From positions 1-35,745 of the forward strand of contig CACFSO010000009.1 in NCBI GenBank assembly GCA_902568975.1: DNA of 35,745 bases, written 5' to 3'. The translations under genes were made by a program, and so were the position numbers. The notes beneath the pieces are model-generated. The model made no database searches. It saw only the letters and a list, made by a program, of their open reading frames with translations, and was not told the DNA's origin. This stretch comes from an uncultured Pelagibacteraceae bacterium. Its GTDB lineage: Bacteria; Pseudomonadota; Alphaproteobacteria; Pelagibacterales; Pelagibacteraceae. Shown here in pieces: positions 8,939 to 17,557 of this stretch. Positions within the stretch are counted from its first letter, which is position 1, and each line of letters begins with the position of its first letter.

Positions 8939-9658
8939 TTAATTTAATTTAAAATTTGCATAAACATTTTGTACATCTTCAATATCCTCAAGACTTTCTA
9001 AAAAACTAATAGCTGCTTTTTTATTATCTTCTGACATCTCTAAATTATTGATAGGTATCCATTCAATCCCTGTATATAAGAAATTATTTATATTCTTTTC
9101 AATATTTTTTTTTACATTATATATTTCTTTTTTATCACATCTAACTTCATAATAATCTTTGAAAGAAAAAAAATCTTCAGCACCAGCGCTTATTGTCAAA
9201 TCTAAAAGTTCCTGTTCTTTAATCTCATCTTTGCTAATTTTTATAACCCCTGACTGATTAAAATAATGAGATGCAGATCCTAATGTACCTAAATTTCCTC
9301 CATTTTTTTGAAAAATGGTTCTTATATTAGAGGCTGTTCTATTTTTATTGTTTGTTAAAGTTTCTATAATAACAGCAATTTTGTTAGGCCCAAAACCCTC
9401 GTATCTTAAATTTTCATAATTTGAATCATTTGCAACTTCTGATTTATCAATTGCTCTTTGAATATTTTCTTTTGGCATATTTGCAGATCTTGCAGATTGT
9501 ATAGCGGATCTCAATCTTGAATTAATATCAGGATTTTTATCTCCAAGTTTTGCAGCAACGGTAATTTCCCTTGAAAGTTTAGAAAAAATTTTCGATTTTT
9601 GTTTATCTGCTTTTCCCTTTTTATGTTTTATCCCAGCCCAATGTGAGTGCCCTGCCAT
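8939..9658 (-). CDS. yebC: YebC/PmpR family transcription/translation factor
   Basis: Conserved protein annotated as a DNA-binding regulator and, in recent work on the family, as a factor helping ribosomes with proline runs. The 239 residues begin with the hallmark MAGHSHWAGIKHKKGKADKQ, followed by FSKLSREITVAAKLG and MPKENIQRAID. The three-domain length is normal. It lies between the YmdB-type gene (4-nt gap) and the RuvC-like gene, as in many proteobacteria where yebC precedes ruvC. Confidence 0.97.
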   Translation of the reverse strand: MAGHSHWAGIKHKKGKADKQKSKIFSKLSREITVAAKLGDKNPDINSRLRSAIQSARSANMPKENIQRAIDKSEVANDSNYENLRYEGFGPNKIAVIIETLTNNKNRTASNIRTIFQKNGGNLGTLGSASHYFNQSGVIKISKDEIKEQELLDLTISAGAEDFFSFKDYYEVRCDKKEIYNVKKNIEKNINNFLYTGIEWIPINNLEMSEDNKKAAISFLESLEDIEDVQNVYANFKLN

Positions 9659-9661
9659 ATT

Positions 9662-10468
9662 TTATAAAGAATTTTTTAGATCTCCTCCATAAATAAAATG
9701 TTCTATATTTCTTGCTAAACCATTTTTTAAATTAGCATCAACAATAACTCCACATAAACTTGCTTCACCTATAGAAGGATAATGCTTAATTGAATTTTTT
9801 TTTAAAAACCTGTTTATAGAATTCTGTTTATCCATACCAATGACCGAATTATAATCTCCACACATGCCGGCATCAGTTTGATATGCAGTACCTAAACTCA
9901 AAATTCTAGCATCATGTGTTGGTACATGTGTATGTGTTCCGACCACAAGAGTTGCACTGCCATCAAATAAATGTCCAATTGCCATTTTTTCACTTGTTAT
10001 CTCTCCATGAAAATCAACTATTAAAAAATCGTAATCTTTTTTTAATTTATTTTTTTTAAGAAAATTAATTGAAGACTGAAAAACATCTTCACATTTTTTC
10101 ATAAAAATATTTCCCATTAAGTTTAAAACACCGATTTTAAATCCTGTTTTTGAATTAAAAATTTCAAAACCTTTTCCTGGAGATCCCTCTGCTAAATTGT
10201 GAGGTCTTAATAATCTAGTTTCTCTTGTTATATGGTCAATTGTTTCTTTCTGGTCCCAAACATGATTCCCGGTAGTTATTACATCTACTCCTAATGACAA
10301 AAGTTCATTTGTTATTTTTTCAGTTATGCCGACCCCTTGATCGGCTGCGTTTTCACCGTTTACAATTACAAAATCTATTTTTTTTTTTTTAATTATTTTT
10401 GGAAGATTTTCTTTAACAGAATTGACTCCAGATTTTCCAACAATGTCACCTAAAAAAAAAATTCTCAT
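9662..10468 (-). CDS. ymdB: YmdB-family metallophosphoesterase
   Basis: Calcineurin-like metallophosphatase of the YmdB type (TIGR00282 family), known elsewhere to hydrolyse 2',3'-cyclic nucleotides. The 268 residues contain the metal-binding motifs: FLGDIVGKSG (4-13), VNGENAADQGVGI, TTGNHVWDQKE, DFHGEITSEK and VVGTHTHVPTHDARILS. The length matches the family. Its start overlaps the end of the upstream cyclo-ligase frame by 4 nt (ATGA), so the two are probably translated together. The real substrate in this organism is unknown. Confidence 0.93.
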   Translation of the reverse strand: MRIFFLGDIVGKSGVNSVKENLPKIIKKKKIDFVIVNGENAADQGVGITEKITNELLSLGVDVITTGNHVWDQKETIDHITRETRLLRPHNLAEGSPGKGFEIFNSKTGFKIGVLNLMGNIFMKKCEDVFQSSINFLKKNKLKKDYDFLIVDFHGEITSEKMAIGHLFDGSATLVVGTHTHVPTHDARILSLGTAYQTDAGMCGDYNSVIGMDKQNSINRFLKKNSIKHYPSIGEASLCGVIVDANLKNGLARNIEHFIYGGDLKNSL

Positions 10469-11017
10469 TGTAAAATATATTTTTCAGTTATAATTATATC
10501 TAATTTTTTATCATATTTATTATTTGGAATCTTATTCACTTTTTGAAAAGAATATCCTAGTCCTATGGTAAGTATTTTTTTCTTTTTTGATAATTTTTCT
10601 ATATATCTATCATAATATCCTCCTCCATAACCCAACCTATAAAGCCTACTGTCAAAAGCAACTAAAGGAACTAATAAAATATCAGGATAAATCTTAAAAG
10701 TTTTGTTTGGCTCAGGTATTCCATATTGATTTAATGATAAAGGATCTAAAAAAGTCCATTTATAAAAATCCATTTGATTTTTTTTTTGATACAGTTGGAA
10801 AAGAAATGATGAATTTTCTTTTTTTTAATTCTTTCAAAATTTCTAAATCATTAATTTCATAATTTACTGGAAAATATCCTCCTATATATTTTTTATTATT
10901 TAAATTTATTTTTTTATTAAGAATTTGAAAAAATTTTAAAAAATTTATTTTAATATTATCATTATATTTTCTTTTTCTCAGGTTAAGAATTTTATTTCTT
11001 AATTTTTTTTTTATCAC
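10465..11017 (-). pseudogene. fau: 5-formyltetrahydrofolate cyclo-ligase, interrupted by a +1 frameshift in an A10 run
   Basis: 5-formyl-THF cyclo-ligase converts 5-formyl-THF to 5,10-methenyl-THF. The N-terminal half (10760-11017, 85 codons, MIKKKLRNKILNLRKRKY and KKYIGGYFPVNYEIN) and the C-terminal half (10465-10773, GIPEP, LVPLVAFDSRLYRLGYGGGY with the ATP-binding GYGGGYYDRY) are in different frames. They join smoothly if one A is removed from the run of ten A on the minus strand (10777-10786), giving ...TVSKKNQMDFYKWTF... with no residues lost. The length is then normal (about 183). It could be a sequencing or amplification error, a recent mutation, or a gene rescued by polymerase slippage. 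Placed between zapA and ymdB. Confidence 0.85.
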
Positions 11018-11022
11018 AATTT

Positions 11023-11469
11023 TTATTGAACTTTATTTTCTGAACTTGCTTTTTTTAAAAAATTTTCTATTTGATCTGTTGCATTATCTATAATATTCTC
11101 ATAATTCATTTTATTTTGATCAATATCATTAACCAACTTGGATAATTCTTCACTTAATTTATTTGCTTCACTTTCTTTATTATCTTTATATTCGTACACA
11201 AGAGACTTTAGTTCTTTAAATCTTTCTGTTAAATTTTTTAACTCTTCTTTACTTTCTTTAATTTTTTTCTTTGTTTCAAAATACTCGTCCATTATAGTAA
11301 TAGAAGTAATTAAAAGAAGTTTATTTTCACCTATATTTCCTAAAGAATTTTTAAGATTACTAAATTTCTCGTTTAAATGATTAGACAGTTGTTCTAAATG
11401 CTCTTCCTGTCCATCTTCACATGATAATAAATATTCTTTCCCATTAAATTTTATATTTATATTTGCCAT
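11023..11469 (-). CDS. zapA: Cell division protein ZapA
   Basis: Small FtsZ-binding protein that promotes Z-ring bundling. The N-terminal 75 residues carry the ZapA domain (INIKFNGKEYLLSCEDGQEE, LSNHLNEKF, ITSITIMDEYFETK), followed by a long coiled coil to residue 148, longer than in E. coli ZapA (109) but in keeping with alphaproteobacterial forms. Its ATG overlaps the end of the upstream coiled-coil gene by 13 nt. In many proteobacteria 6S RNA lies between zapA and the cyclo-ligase gene; here the gap is only 5 nt, so none is present. Confidence 0.88.
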   Translation of the reverse strand: MANINIKFNGKEYLLSCEDGQEEHLEQLSNHLNEKFSNLKNSLGNIGENKLLLITSITIMDEYFETKKKIKESKEELKNLTERFKELKSLVYEYKDNKESEANKLSEELSKLVNDIDQNKMNYENIIDNATDQIENFLKKASSENKVQ

Positions 11470-11780
11470 TTATCTATCTCTTCTAACAAAGTATCTGTTT
11501 CTTGATTGAGTTCATCTATTTTTTCTGAGAATTCTTGTTCCTTTTTTTTTTCTATAAATTTTTTTTGATTCATTTCGTCTAATTTTAACTCAAGCTTCGC
11601 ATGCTCTTCTTTTAAAGACAAATATTTTGTTTCCAGATCTTGTTTTTCAATTTCTAATTGATTTTTTTGATTGTTTAAAATTTCTATTGTATCTTTCATG
11701 CTAGGATTTTCTAGCTTCAAACTATTTAATTTAGATAAAGCATCATCTAATTTTTTTTCTTTTTCATTCAATGATTTCAT
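11457..11780 (-). CDS. Small coiled-coil protein upstream of zapA
   Basis: A 107-residue, highly charged Lys/Glu/Leu protein predicted as one continuous coiled coil (about 5-105) with no signal peptide or membrane segment. Position directly upstream of and overlapping zapA resembles the small coiled-coil (DUF4164-like) protein found there in other Alphaproteobacteria; a role with ZapA at the division site is inference from position. Composition makes family assignment unsafe. It opens the long minus-strand run and is divergent from tkt, with 54 nt between them. Confidence 0.75.
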   Translation of the reverse strand: MKSLNEKEKKLDDALSKLNSLKLENPSMKDTIEILNNQKNQLEIEKQDLETKYLSLKEEHAKLELKLDEMNQKKFIEKKKEQEFSEKIDELNQETDTLLEEIDKWQI

Positions 11781-11824
11781 ATATATATAAGTATATTATT
11801 AAATTGAGTCTTCTTAGTCTATAT

Positions 11825-11837
11825 AGGATAACTTTTG
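11825..11837 (+). promoter_or_regulatory. Ribosome binding site and TTG start of tkt
   Basis: AGGA (11825-11828) lies 6 nt before a TTG at 11835-11837. No in-frame ATG occurs before the conserved NSGHPGMPMG segment, so TTG is the supported start. Confidence 0.7.
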
Positions 11838-13754
11838 AACAAACAAAACAGAGATTTGGCAAATGCAATTCGCTTTTTGTCTATTGATGCAGTAGAAAAA
11901 GCTAACTCAGGTCATCCTGGTATGCCTATGGGAATGGCAGATGTTGTAACTATCCTCTACAAATACTACCTTAAGTTTAATCCAAAAAATCCAAACTGGA
12001 TAAATAGAGACAGATTCGTTTTATCTGCTGGTCACGGTTCTATGCTGCTTTATTCTATTTTGTATTTGACTGGCTATAAAAGCATTACTTTAAAAGATAT
12101 AAAAAATTTTCGCCAGTTAAACTCTATTTGTGCAGGACATCCTGAATATCATTTCAATTCAGGAATTGAAACAACAACTGGTCCACTTGGTCAAGGAATT
12201 GCAAACGCAGTCGGGCTTGCTTTGTCTGAAGAGATATTAAAAGAAAAATATGGAAAAAAATTTATTAATCATAAAACTTATGTTTTAGCGGGAGATGGTT
12301 GTTTGATGGAAGGAATTAGTCACGAAGCATTGAGTCTTGCGGGACACTTAAAGCTGAAAAATTTAATTATGCTATTTGATAATAATTCTATTTCAATCGA
12401 TGGAAAAACAAGTCTAGCTGTATCAGATAATTTTAAAAAAAGATTTGAGAGTTATGGTTGGAGCTATATTTTAATAGATGGTCATAATGAAAAACAAATA
12501 TTTAAAGCTTTAAAAAAAGCACAAAATGCGAGCAAGCCAACGGTAATTTCATGTAAAACTATAATTGGTTATGGATCTCCTAATAAAGCAAAAACAGCAT
12601 CTGTACATGGAAGCCCGTTGGGAAAAGATGAAGTGAATTTAGTTAGAAAAAAATTAAATTGGAACTACTCGCCGTTTGAAATGCCAAAAAAAATATTAAA
12701 CGAATGGAGGAAAATTGGAAAAAAAGTAAGTAAATCAAAAAAATACTCATTACCGAAAAATAGAATTAATTTAGATAACATTTTCAAATTAGAGAAAATG
12801 AATGCAGCTAAAAGTTTAGAAAATATAGCAACAAGAAAATCTTCTGAAAAAATATTAAATATTATAACTAAAAAGATGACAAATATTATTGGAGGTTCTG
12901 CAGATTTATCAGGATCAAATAATACTAAAACAAAAAATCATGTAATAATTAAACCTGGAAAATTCAATGGAAATTATATTCATTATGGTGTCAGAGAACA
13001 TGCTATGTGTGGAATAATGAACGGTATATCTTTGCATAGTAATTTAATACCATACGGAGGTACCTTTTTAATCTTTAGTGATTACTGTAGACCATCAATT
13101 CGTTTAGCGGCAATGATGAAAAAAAAAGTAATATATGTAATGAGCCATGATTCAATAGGACTTGGAGAAGATGGACCAACACACCAACCAATCGAACAAT
13201 TGGCAAATTTGAGATCAATCCCTAATCTTAATGTCTTCAGACCGGCAGATACTATTGAAACATATGAATGCTGGCAATTAGCATTAAAATCGAATGAAAC
13301 TCCTTCGGTAATTGCTATTACGAGGCAAAAACTTAATCAAGTTAGAAAAAAATTTACAAAGGTCAATAAATGTTCATTCGGAGCATATGAAATTTTTAGA
13401 AATAATAAAAAAATAGATATAACTATTTTAGCAACAGGTTCTGAGGTTAATTTAGCAATTGATGTTTGTCATAAATTAGCCAAAGAAAAAATATATACAA
13501 AAGTAATTTCAATGCCTTGCCACGAATTATTTGATTTACAATCTAATAAATATAAATCCAGTATTCTTGAAGAAGCAAAATTTAAGATATCCCTTGAAGC
13601 TTCTACTACAGATTATTGGAAAAAATATTTAAATAATGATGATTTATCTTTTGGAATAAATGAGTTTGGAAGAAGTGCACCCTACAAGAAATTATTTGAA
13701 CATTTTAATTTAACAAGCGAAAATATAATAAGGAAAATCAAAAAATCTTTATGA
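11835..13754 (+). CDS. tkt: Transketolase
   Basis: Thiamine-diphosphate enzyme moving two-carbon units between pentose, tetrose, triose and hexose phosphates. The 639 residues show the N-terminal substrate/ThDP region NSGHPGMPMG (24-33), FVLSAGHGSMLLY, the ThDP-magnesium motif from GDGCLMEG (153-160) to NNSISIDG (183-190), and the C-terminal YGVREHAMCGIMNG segment with the ThDP-activating Glu. The start is TTG with a Shine-Dalgarno AGGA 6 nt upstream. It leads a plus-strand operon: the stop overlaps the gap start by 4 nt (ATGA). The cofactor link with thiE further down the same operon is suggestive. Confidence 0.97.
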   Translation: MNKQNRDLANAIRFLSIDAVEKANSGHPGMPMGMADVVTILYKYYLKFNPKNPNWINRDRFVLSAGHGSMLLYSILYLTGYKSITLKDIKNFRQLNSICAGHPEYHFNSGIETTTGPLGQGIANAVGLALSEEILKEKYGKKFINHKTYVLAGDGCLMEGISHEALSLAGHLKLKNLIMLFDNNSISIDGKTSLAVSDNFKKRFESYGWSYILIDGHNEKQIFKALKKAQNASKPTVISCKTIIGYGSPNKAKTASVHGSPLGKDEVNLVRKKLNWNYSPFEMPKKILNEWRKIGKKVSKSKKYSLPKNRINLDNIFKLEKMNAAKSLENIATRKSSEKILNIITKKMTNIIGGSADLSGSNNTKTKNHVIIKPGKFNGNYIHYGVREHAMCGIMNGISLHSNLIPYGGTFLIFSDYCRPSIRLAAMMKKKVIYVMSHDSIGLGEDGPTHQPIEQLANLRSIPNLNVFRPADTIETYECWQLALKSNETPSVIAITRQKLNQVRKKFTKVNKCSFGAYEIFRNNKKIDITILATGSEVNLAIDVCHKLAKEKIYTKVISMPCHELFDLQSNKYKSSILEEAKFKISLEASTTDYWKKYLNNDDLSFGINEFGRSAPYKKLFEHFNLTSENIIRKIKKSL

Positions 13755-14755
13755 CTATAAAAATAGGTATAAACGGATTTGGAAGAATAGGAAGAATGAT
13801 CGTGAGATCATTAATCGAAAATAAAGTGAAGAATGTAAAAGTGCAACATATTAATAGTAGATCAAATTCTGAGGTTGCATCCTTATTATTAAAAAACGAT
13901 TCAATTCATGGAAAATTTAAATCTGAAATTAAATATAATAAAAATCATTTAATTTTAAACAATAATACAATTAAATTCTCTCAATGCTCAAATTTAGATG
14001 AAATTAATTGGAAAAAAAACAATGTAGATTTTGTTTTAGAATGTTCAGGAAAATTCAATAAAAAAGAGAAACTTATTTCACATATTAAAAATGGGGCAAA
14101 AAAAGTTATCGTTTCAGCGCCATGTAAAAATGCGGATAAAACTATAGTTTATGGGGTAAATGAAAAAACTATAAATAAAAATGATAAAATAATTTCTGCA
14201 GCTTCATGTACCACTAACTGTCTAGCTCCTGTAGCTAATATAATAAATAATAATTTTAAAATTGAAAAAGGCTTTATGACAACCGTTCATGCTTTTACTA
14301 CAGATCAAAGACTTTTAGATAATTCTCATAAAGATCCTAGAAGATCAAGATCAGCAATCCAATCAATTGTTCCGACGTCAACTGGTGCTTCTAGATCAAT
14401 TGGAGAAATAATACCTGAACTTAAAGGTAAGCTTGAAGGAGTGGCATTGAGAGTTCCAACGCCAAATGTGTCAATAATTGAATTTGTTTTTTGTACTGAA
14501 AAAGATTTAACAATTGATAAAATTAACAAAGCATTCATTAATGCGTCCAAAAAAAAATTAAAAGGGATATTAGAAATCACCAATGAAAGACTAGTTTCCG
14601 TTGATTTTAATCATAATCCCAATTCAGCAATAATTGATAGTTCCTTGACTACTGTAGTAGAAAAAAAAATGGGTAAAATTTCTGCATGGTACGATAATGA
14701 ATGGGGATTTTCTAACAGAATGATAGATCTTGTAAAATATATTAGCAGAATTTAA
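13751..14755 (+). CDS. gap: Glyceraldehyde-3-phosphate dehydrogenase, predicted NADP-using
   Basis: Interconverts glyceraldehyde-3-phosphate and 1,3-bisphosphoglycerate. The 334 residues start with the Rossmann motif GINGFGRIGR (6-15); SCTTNCLAP at 152-160 carries catalytic Cys153, and His180 (TTVHAF) is the base. Two cofactor positions differ from classical NAD enzymes. The Asp that binds the adenosine ribose hydroxyls (usual IND) is Ser36 (INSRS), with Arg37 next to it. The Leu-Pro pair of LDLPH is Asn191-Ser192 (LDNSH), as in chloroplast NADP-GAPDH (LDASH). NADP or dual use is therefore predicted, which fits a gluconeogenic role. It overlaps tkt by 4 nt and pgk by 1 nt. Confidence 0.96.
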   Translation: MTIKIGINGFGRIGRMIVRSLIENKVKNVKVQHINSRSNSEVASLLLKNDSIHGKFKSEIKYNKNHLILNNNTIKFSQCSNLDEINWKKNNVDFVLECSGKFNKKEKLISHIKNGAKKVIVSAPCKNADKTIVYGVNEKTINKNDKIISAASCTTNCLAPVANIINNNFKIEKGFMTTVHAFTTDQRLLDNSHKDPRRSRSAIQSIVPTSTGASRSIGEIIPELKGKLEGVALRVPTPNVSIIEFVFCTEKDLTIDKINKAFINASKKKLKGILEITNERLVSVDFNHNPNSAIIDSSLTTVVEKKMGKISAWYDNEWGFSNRMIDLVKYISRI

Positions 14756-15933
14756 TGAAATGTATATTGACTGAAAATATTGATTTATCAAAAAAAAAAA
14801 TATTACTACGTCTAGATTTAAATGTTCCTATACAAGATAAAAATATAACTGAATTAAGTCGAATAAAAAAAATAATTCCAACTATAAATTATTTAATACA
14901 GAAAAAATCTAAAATTATATTAATATCACATATAGGAAGACCAAAAGGTAAGATAATGCCCGATTTATCTCTTGCTCCTGTTTGTAAAAAATTATCTGAA
15001 ATGTTAGGAGTTAATGTATTGTTAATTAAAGATCAAATTAATGAAAAACTTGTAGATAAAATAAATTCAACAAATGCTAATTCAATTATAATGTTAGAAA
15101 ATATTCGTTTCAATGAAGGAGAGGAAAAAAACGATAATGAATTTGCAAAAAAACTCTCCAATCTTGGTGAAATTTACATAAATGATGCTTTTTCTTGCTC
15201 GCACAGATCTCATGCTTCTATAGATGCAATTACAAAATATATACCTTCGTATTTTGGTATCCAAATAAAAGAAGAAATAAGTGCTTTAAAAAAAATAACT
15301 TCTACATTTAAAAAACCTGTTTCCTGTATTCTAGGTGGATCAAAAATATCAACAAAAATAAAAATAATTTCTAATTTAATCAAAAAATTTGATAATATTA
15401 TAATTGTTGGAGGAATGGCTAATACAATTTTAAAGGAAAAAGGAACCAACATAGGAAAATCAATAAATGAGCAAGGTTGCAATAAAATAGTTTCAGAAAT
15501 TTTTGAAAATTCAAAAAAATATAATTGCAAATTATTATATCCATCAGATGTAATTGTTTCAAAAAATACCTATTCAGCAGGTACAAATAAGTTATTAGAC
15601 GAAATAGAAAATGATGATGTTATTTTAGATATTGGAAAAAATACAATTTCTTCAATAAAGTCTACAATTTCAAATTCAAATACTATTTTATGGAATGGTC
15701 CAGCGGGTTATTTTGAAAATCCTTTTTTTGAAAATGGCACTAAAGAAATAGCAAAAATTATTGCTGAGAAGACTCAAGATAATACTTTCTCTGTGATCGG
15801 AGGAGGGGATACTGTAGCAGCAATAAATAAATTTAATTTGATAAATTCTTTTTCGTTTGTCTCAACTGCAGGTGGTGCATTTTTAGAATATCTTGAAGGT
15901 AAAAATTTACCTGGTATAACTGCGATCAATTAA
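14755..15933 (+). CDS. pgk: Phosphoglycerate kinase
   Basis: Transfers phosphate between 1,3-bisphosphoglycerate and ADP. The 392 residues begin with the substrate motif LLRLDLNVPI (18-27), then HIGRPKGK, LENIRFNEGEEKN, and FSCSHRSHASI. The hinge/nucleotide region has ILGGSKISTKIKII, and near the C-terminus are LWNGPAGYFEN and the GGGDTVAA phosphate loop. The length is normal. The ATG overlaps the gap TAA (TAATG) and the stop abuts the fba ATG with no spacer, so coupled translation is likely. Confidence 0.98.
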   Translation: MKCILTENIDLSKKKILLRLDLNVPIQDKNITELSRIKKIIPTINYLIQKKSKIILISHIGRPKGKIMPDLSLAPVCKKLSEMLGVNVLLIKDQINEKLVDKINSTNANSIIMLENIRFNEGEEKNDNEFAKKLSNLGEIYINDAFSCSHRSHASIDAITKYIPSYFGIQIKEEISALKKITSTFKKPVSCILGGSKISTKIKIISNLIKKFDNIIIVGGMANTILKEKGTNIGKSINEQGCNKIVSEIFENSKKYNCKLLYPSDVIVSKNTYSAGTNKLLDEIENDDVILDIGKNTISSIKSTISNSNTILWNGPAGYFENPFFENGTKEIAKIIAEKTQDNTFSVIGGGDTVAAINKFNLINSFSFVSTAGGAFLEYLEGKNLPGITAIN

Positions 15934-16953
15934 ATGAGTGAATTAAACAAAATTGTAATGAAAATAGTTTCTAAAGGCAAAGGCATCCTGGCTGCTGATG
16001 AAAGCACAGGCACTATGAGTAAAAGATTAGATTCTGTGGGTGTAAAATCTACGTCTGACAGTAGATTAAGTTTTAGAGAAACTCTTTTTTCTTCAGAAGG
16101 TATGAAAAATTTTATTGGAGGAGTAATTTTATATGATGAAACGATAAAACAAACAACATCTTCAGGAGTCAAAATTCCAGAACTAATTAATAAATCAGGT
16201 GCAGTAACAGGAATTAAAGTTGATACAGGAGCAAAAGATTTATCTGGATCTCGTTCAGAAAAAATAACTGAGGGTCTAGATGGTTTAAGAGATAGATTAA
16301 AAGAATATTACACTTTAGGAGCGAGATTCACAAAGTGGAGAGCAGTTTATTCAATATCTAGTTCTACACCATCTAAATTATCCTTAATTTCAAATGCTCA
16401 TGCCTTGGCTAGATACGCTTCCTTAGTTCAAGAAGCCAATATGGTCCCGATAGTTGAACCAGAATTATTAATGGATGGAAATCATGATATAAAAAAGTGC
16501 TATGAGGTTACTGCAGAAATTTTAAAAATTTGCTATGAACAGTTAGATTTATTTAAAATTGATTTAAGTGGCACAATATTAAAACCTAATATGATATTGC
16601 CTGGAAAAGACTGTGAAAAAAAAGCTAGCACGGAGGAAATAGCTGAAATGACTGTTAATTGTTTAAAAGAAAGTGTACCAAATAAGGTTCCAGGTATAGC
16701 ATTTTTATCTGGTGGCCAAAGTGAGTTAGAGGCAACAAAAAATCTTAATACTATAAATAAGATTAATAATACTAATTTTATAATGACTTTTTCTTATGGT
16801 AGAGCTCTTCAACAAAGCGCTCTAAAATATTGGGGAAAAAATCAGAAAGATATAATAAATACAAAAAAAATATTTAACCATAGATCAAAGATGAACAACC
16901 TTTCGGTAAAAGCTGAATGGTCTGAACAAAAAGAATCTCAAACAGCTGCCTAA
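15934..16953 (+). CDS. fba: Class I fructose-bisphosphate aldolase
   Basis: Schiff-base aldolase joining or splitting fructose-1,6-bisphosphate. The 339 residues resemble the animal/plant-type class I enzyme: GILAADESTGTMSKR (17-31, Asp22), RFTKWRAVYS (Lys134), VPIVEPELL (Glu175, Glu177), and DLSGTILKPNMILPG (210-224) with the Schiff-base Lys217. GIAFLSGGQSE is the phosphate-binding loop. The C-terminus is shorter than in vertebrate enzymes and lacks the final Tyr, ending in EQKESQTAA. Directly follows pgk; the thiE frame probably begins inside its last codons. Confidence 0.97.
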   Translation: MSELNKIVMKIVSKGKGILAADESTGTMSKRLDSVGVKSTSDSRLSFRETLFSSEGMKNFIGGVILYDETIKQTTSSGVKIPELINKSGAVTGIKVDTGAKDLSGSRSEKITEGLDGLRDRLKEYYTLGARFTKWRAVYSISSSTPSKLSLISNAHALARYASLVQEANMVPIVEPELLMDGNHDIKKCYEVTAEILKICYEQLDLFKIDLSGTILKPNMILPGKDCEKKASTEEIAEMTVNCLKESVPNKVPGIAFLSGGQSELEATKNLNTINKINNTNFIMTFSYGRALQQSALKYWGKNQKDIINTKKIFNHRSKMNNLSVKAEWSEQKESQTAA

Positions 16954-17557
16954 ATCAAAATTTATATATTTAGTATCACCTCCTAAAATTACTAATAAAA
17001 ATTTTTTAGAAAATTTAAAATTAATTTTTAAAACAAAAAAAATTGCCTATTTTCAATTACGTTTAAAAAAAACGAGTTATAAATTAAAATATAATGTTGG
17101 TAAAAAAATAAGAAAAATGGCGAAAAAATTTGGTGTGAAATTTATAATAAATGATGAACCGATCTTAGCAAAAAAAATAAATGCTGATGGATGCCATTTG
17201 GGAAAAAATGATATGAATATAGAAAAAGCAAGAAAATTACTAAAGAATAAAATTATTGGTATTACATGTCATAATTCGAAAAAATTAATTAAAAAAGCTT
17301 TAATTAATAAGGCAGATTATATTGCTTTAGGTTCATTTTTTTCTTCGAAAACTAAGAAGATTCAATATAAAGCTAACATAAAAACTTTAATTTATGCAAA
17401 AAATTTAACAAAAATTCCTATAGTTGCTATAGGAGGAATTAAAGATACAAATTATAAAAAACTTTTGTTGAATAAAGCTAACTTTTTAGCTATTTCAGGC
17501 TACATCTGGAATAATAAAAAACTTTCTCCAATGGAAGCAATAAAAAAAATAAAATGA
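16946..17557 (+). CDS. thiE: Thiamine-phosphate synthase ThiE, start codon non-canonical
   Basis: Joins hydroxymethylpyrimidine diphosphate and thiazole phosphate to thiamine phosphate. Motifs in order: FIYLVSPPKI, YFQLRLK, FIINDEP, DGCHLGKNDM, IGITCHNS, DYIALGSFFSSKTK and IPIVAIGGI. The first canonical start (ATG 17117) would remove about 55 residues including FIYLVSPPKI and the QLRLK substrate motif. The same frame stays open with clear homology back to about 16949 and has only CTG codons (16922, 16946) as start-like triplets before an in-frame TAA inside fba. CTG at 16946, overlapping the fba stop by 8 nt, is taken as the most plausible start. No TPP riboswitch is seen. The stop overlaps the efp ATG by 4 nt. 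Confidence 0.8.
   Translation: MPKSKFIYLVSPPKITNKNFLENLKLIFKTKKIAYFQLRLKKTSYKLKYNVGKKIRKMAKKFGVKFIINDEPILAKKINADGCHLGKNDMNIEKARKLLKNKIIGITCHNSKKLIKKALINKADYIALGSFFSSKTKKIQYKANIKTLIYAKNLTKIPIVAIGGIKDTNYKKLLLNKANFLAISGYIWNNKKLSPMEAIKKIK

Noticed and set aside
11018..11022. 6S RNA between zapA and the cyclo-ligase gene
   Set aside because: This is a common location for it, but the gap here is only 5 nt.
16954..17116. TPP riboswitch before thiE
   Set aside because: The stretch is coding in the thiE frame and lacks the conserved TPP-aptamer segments.
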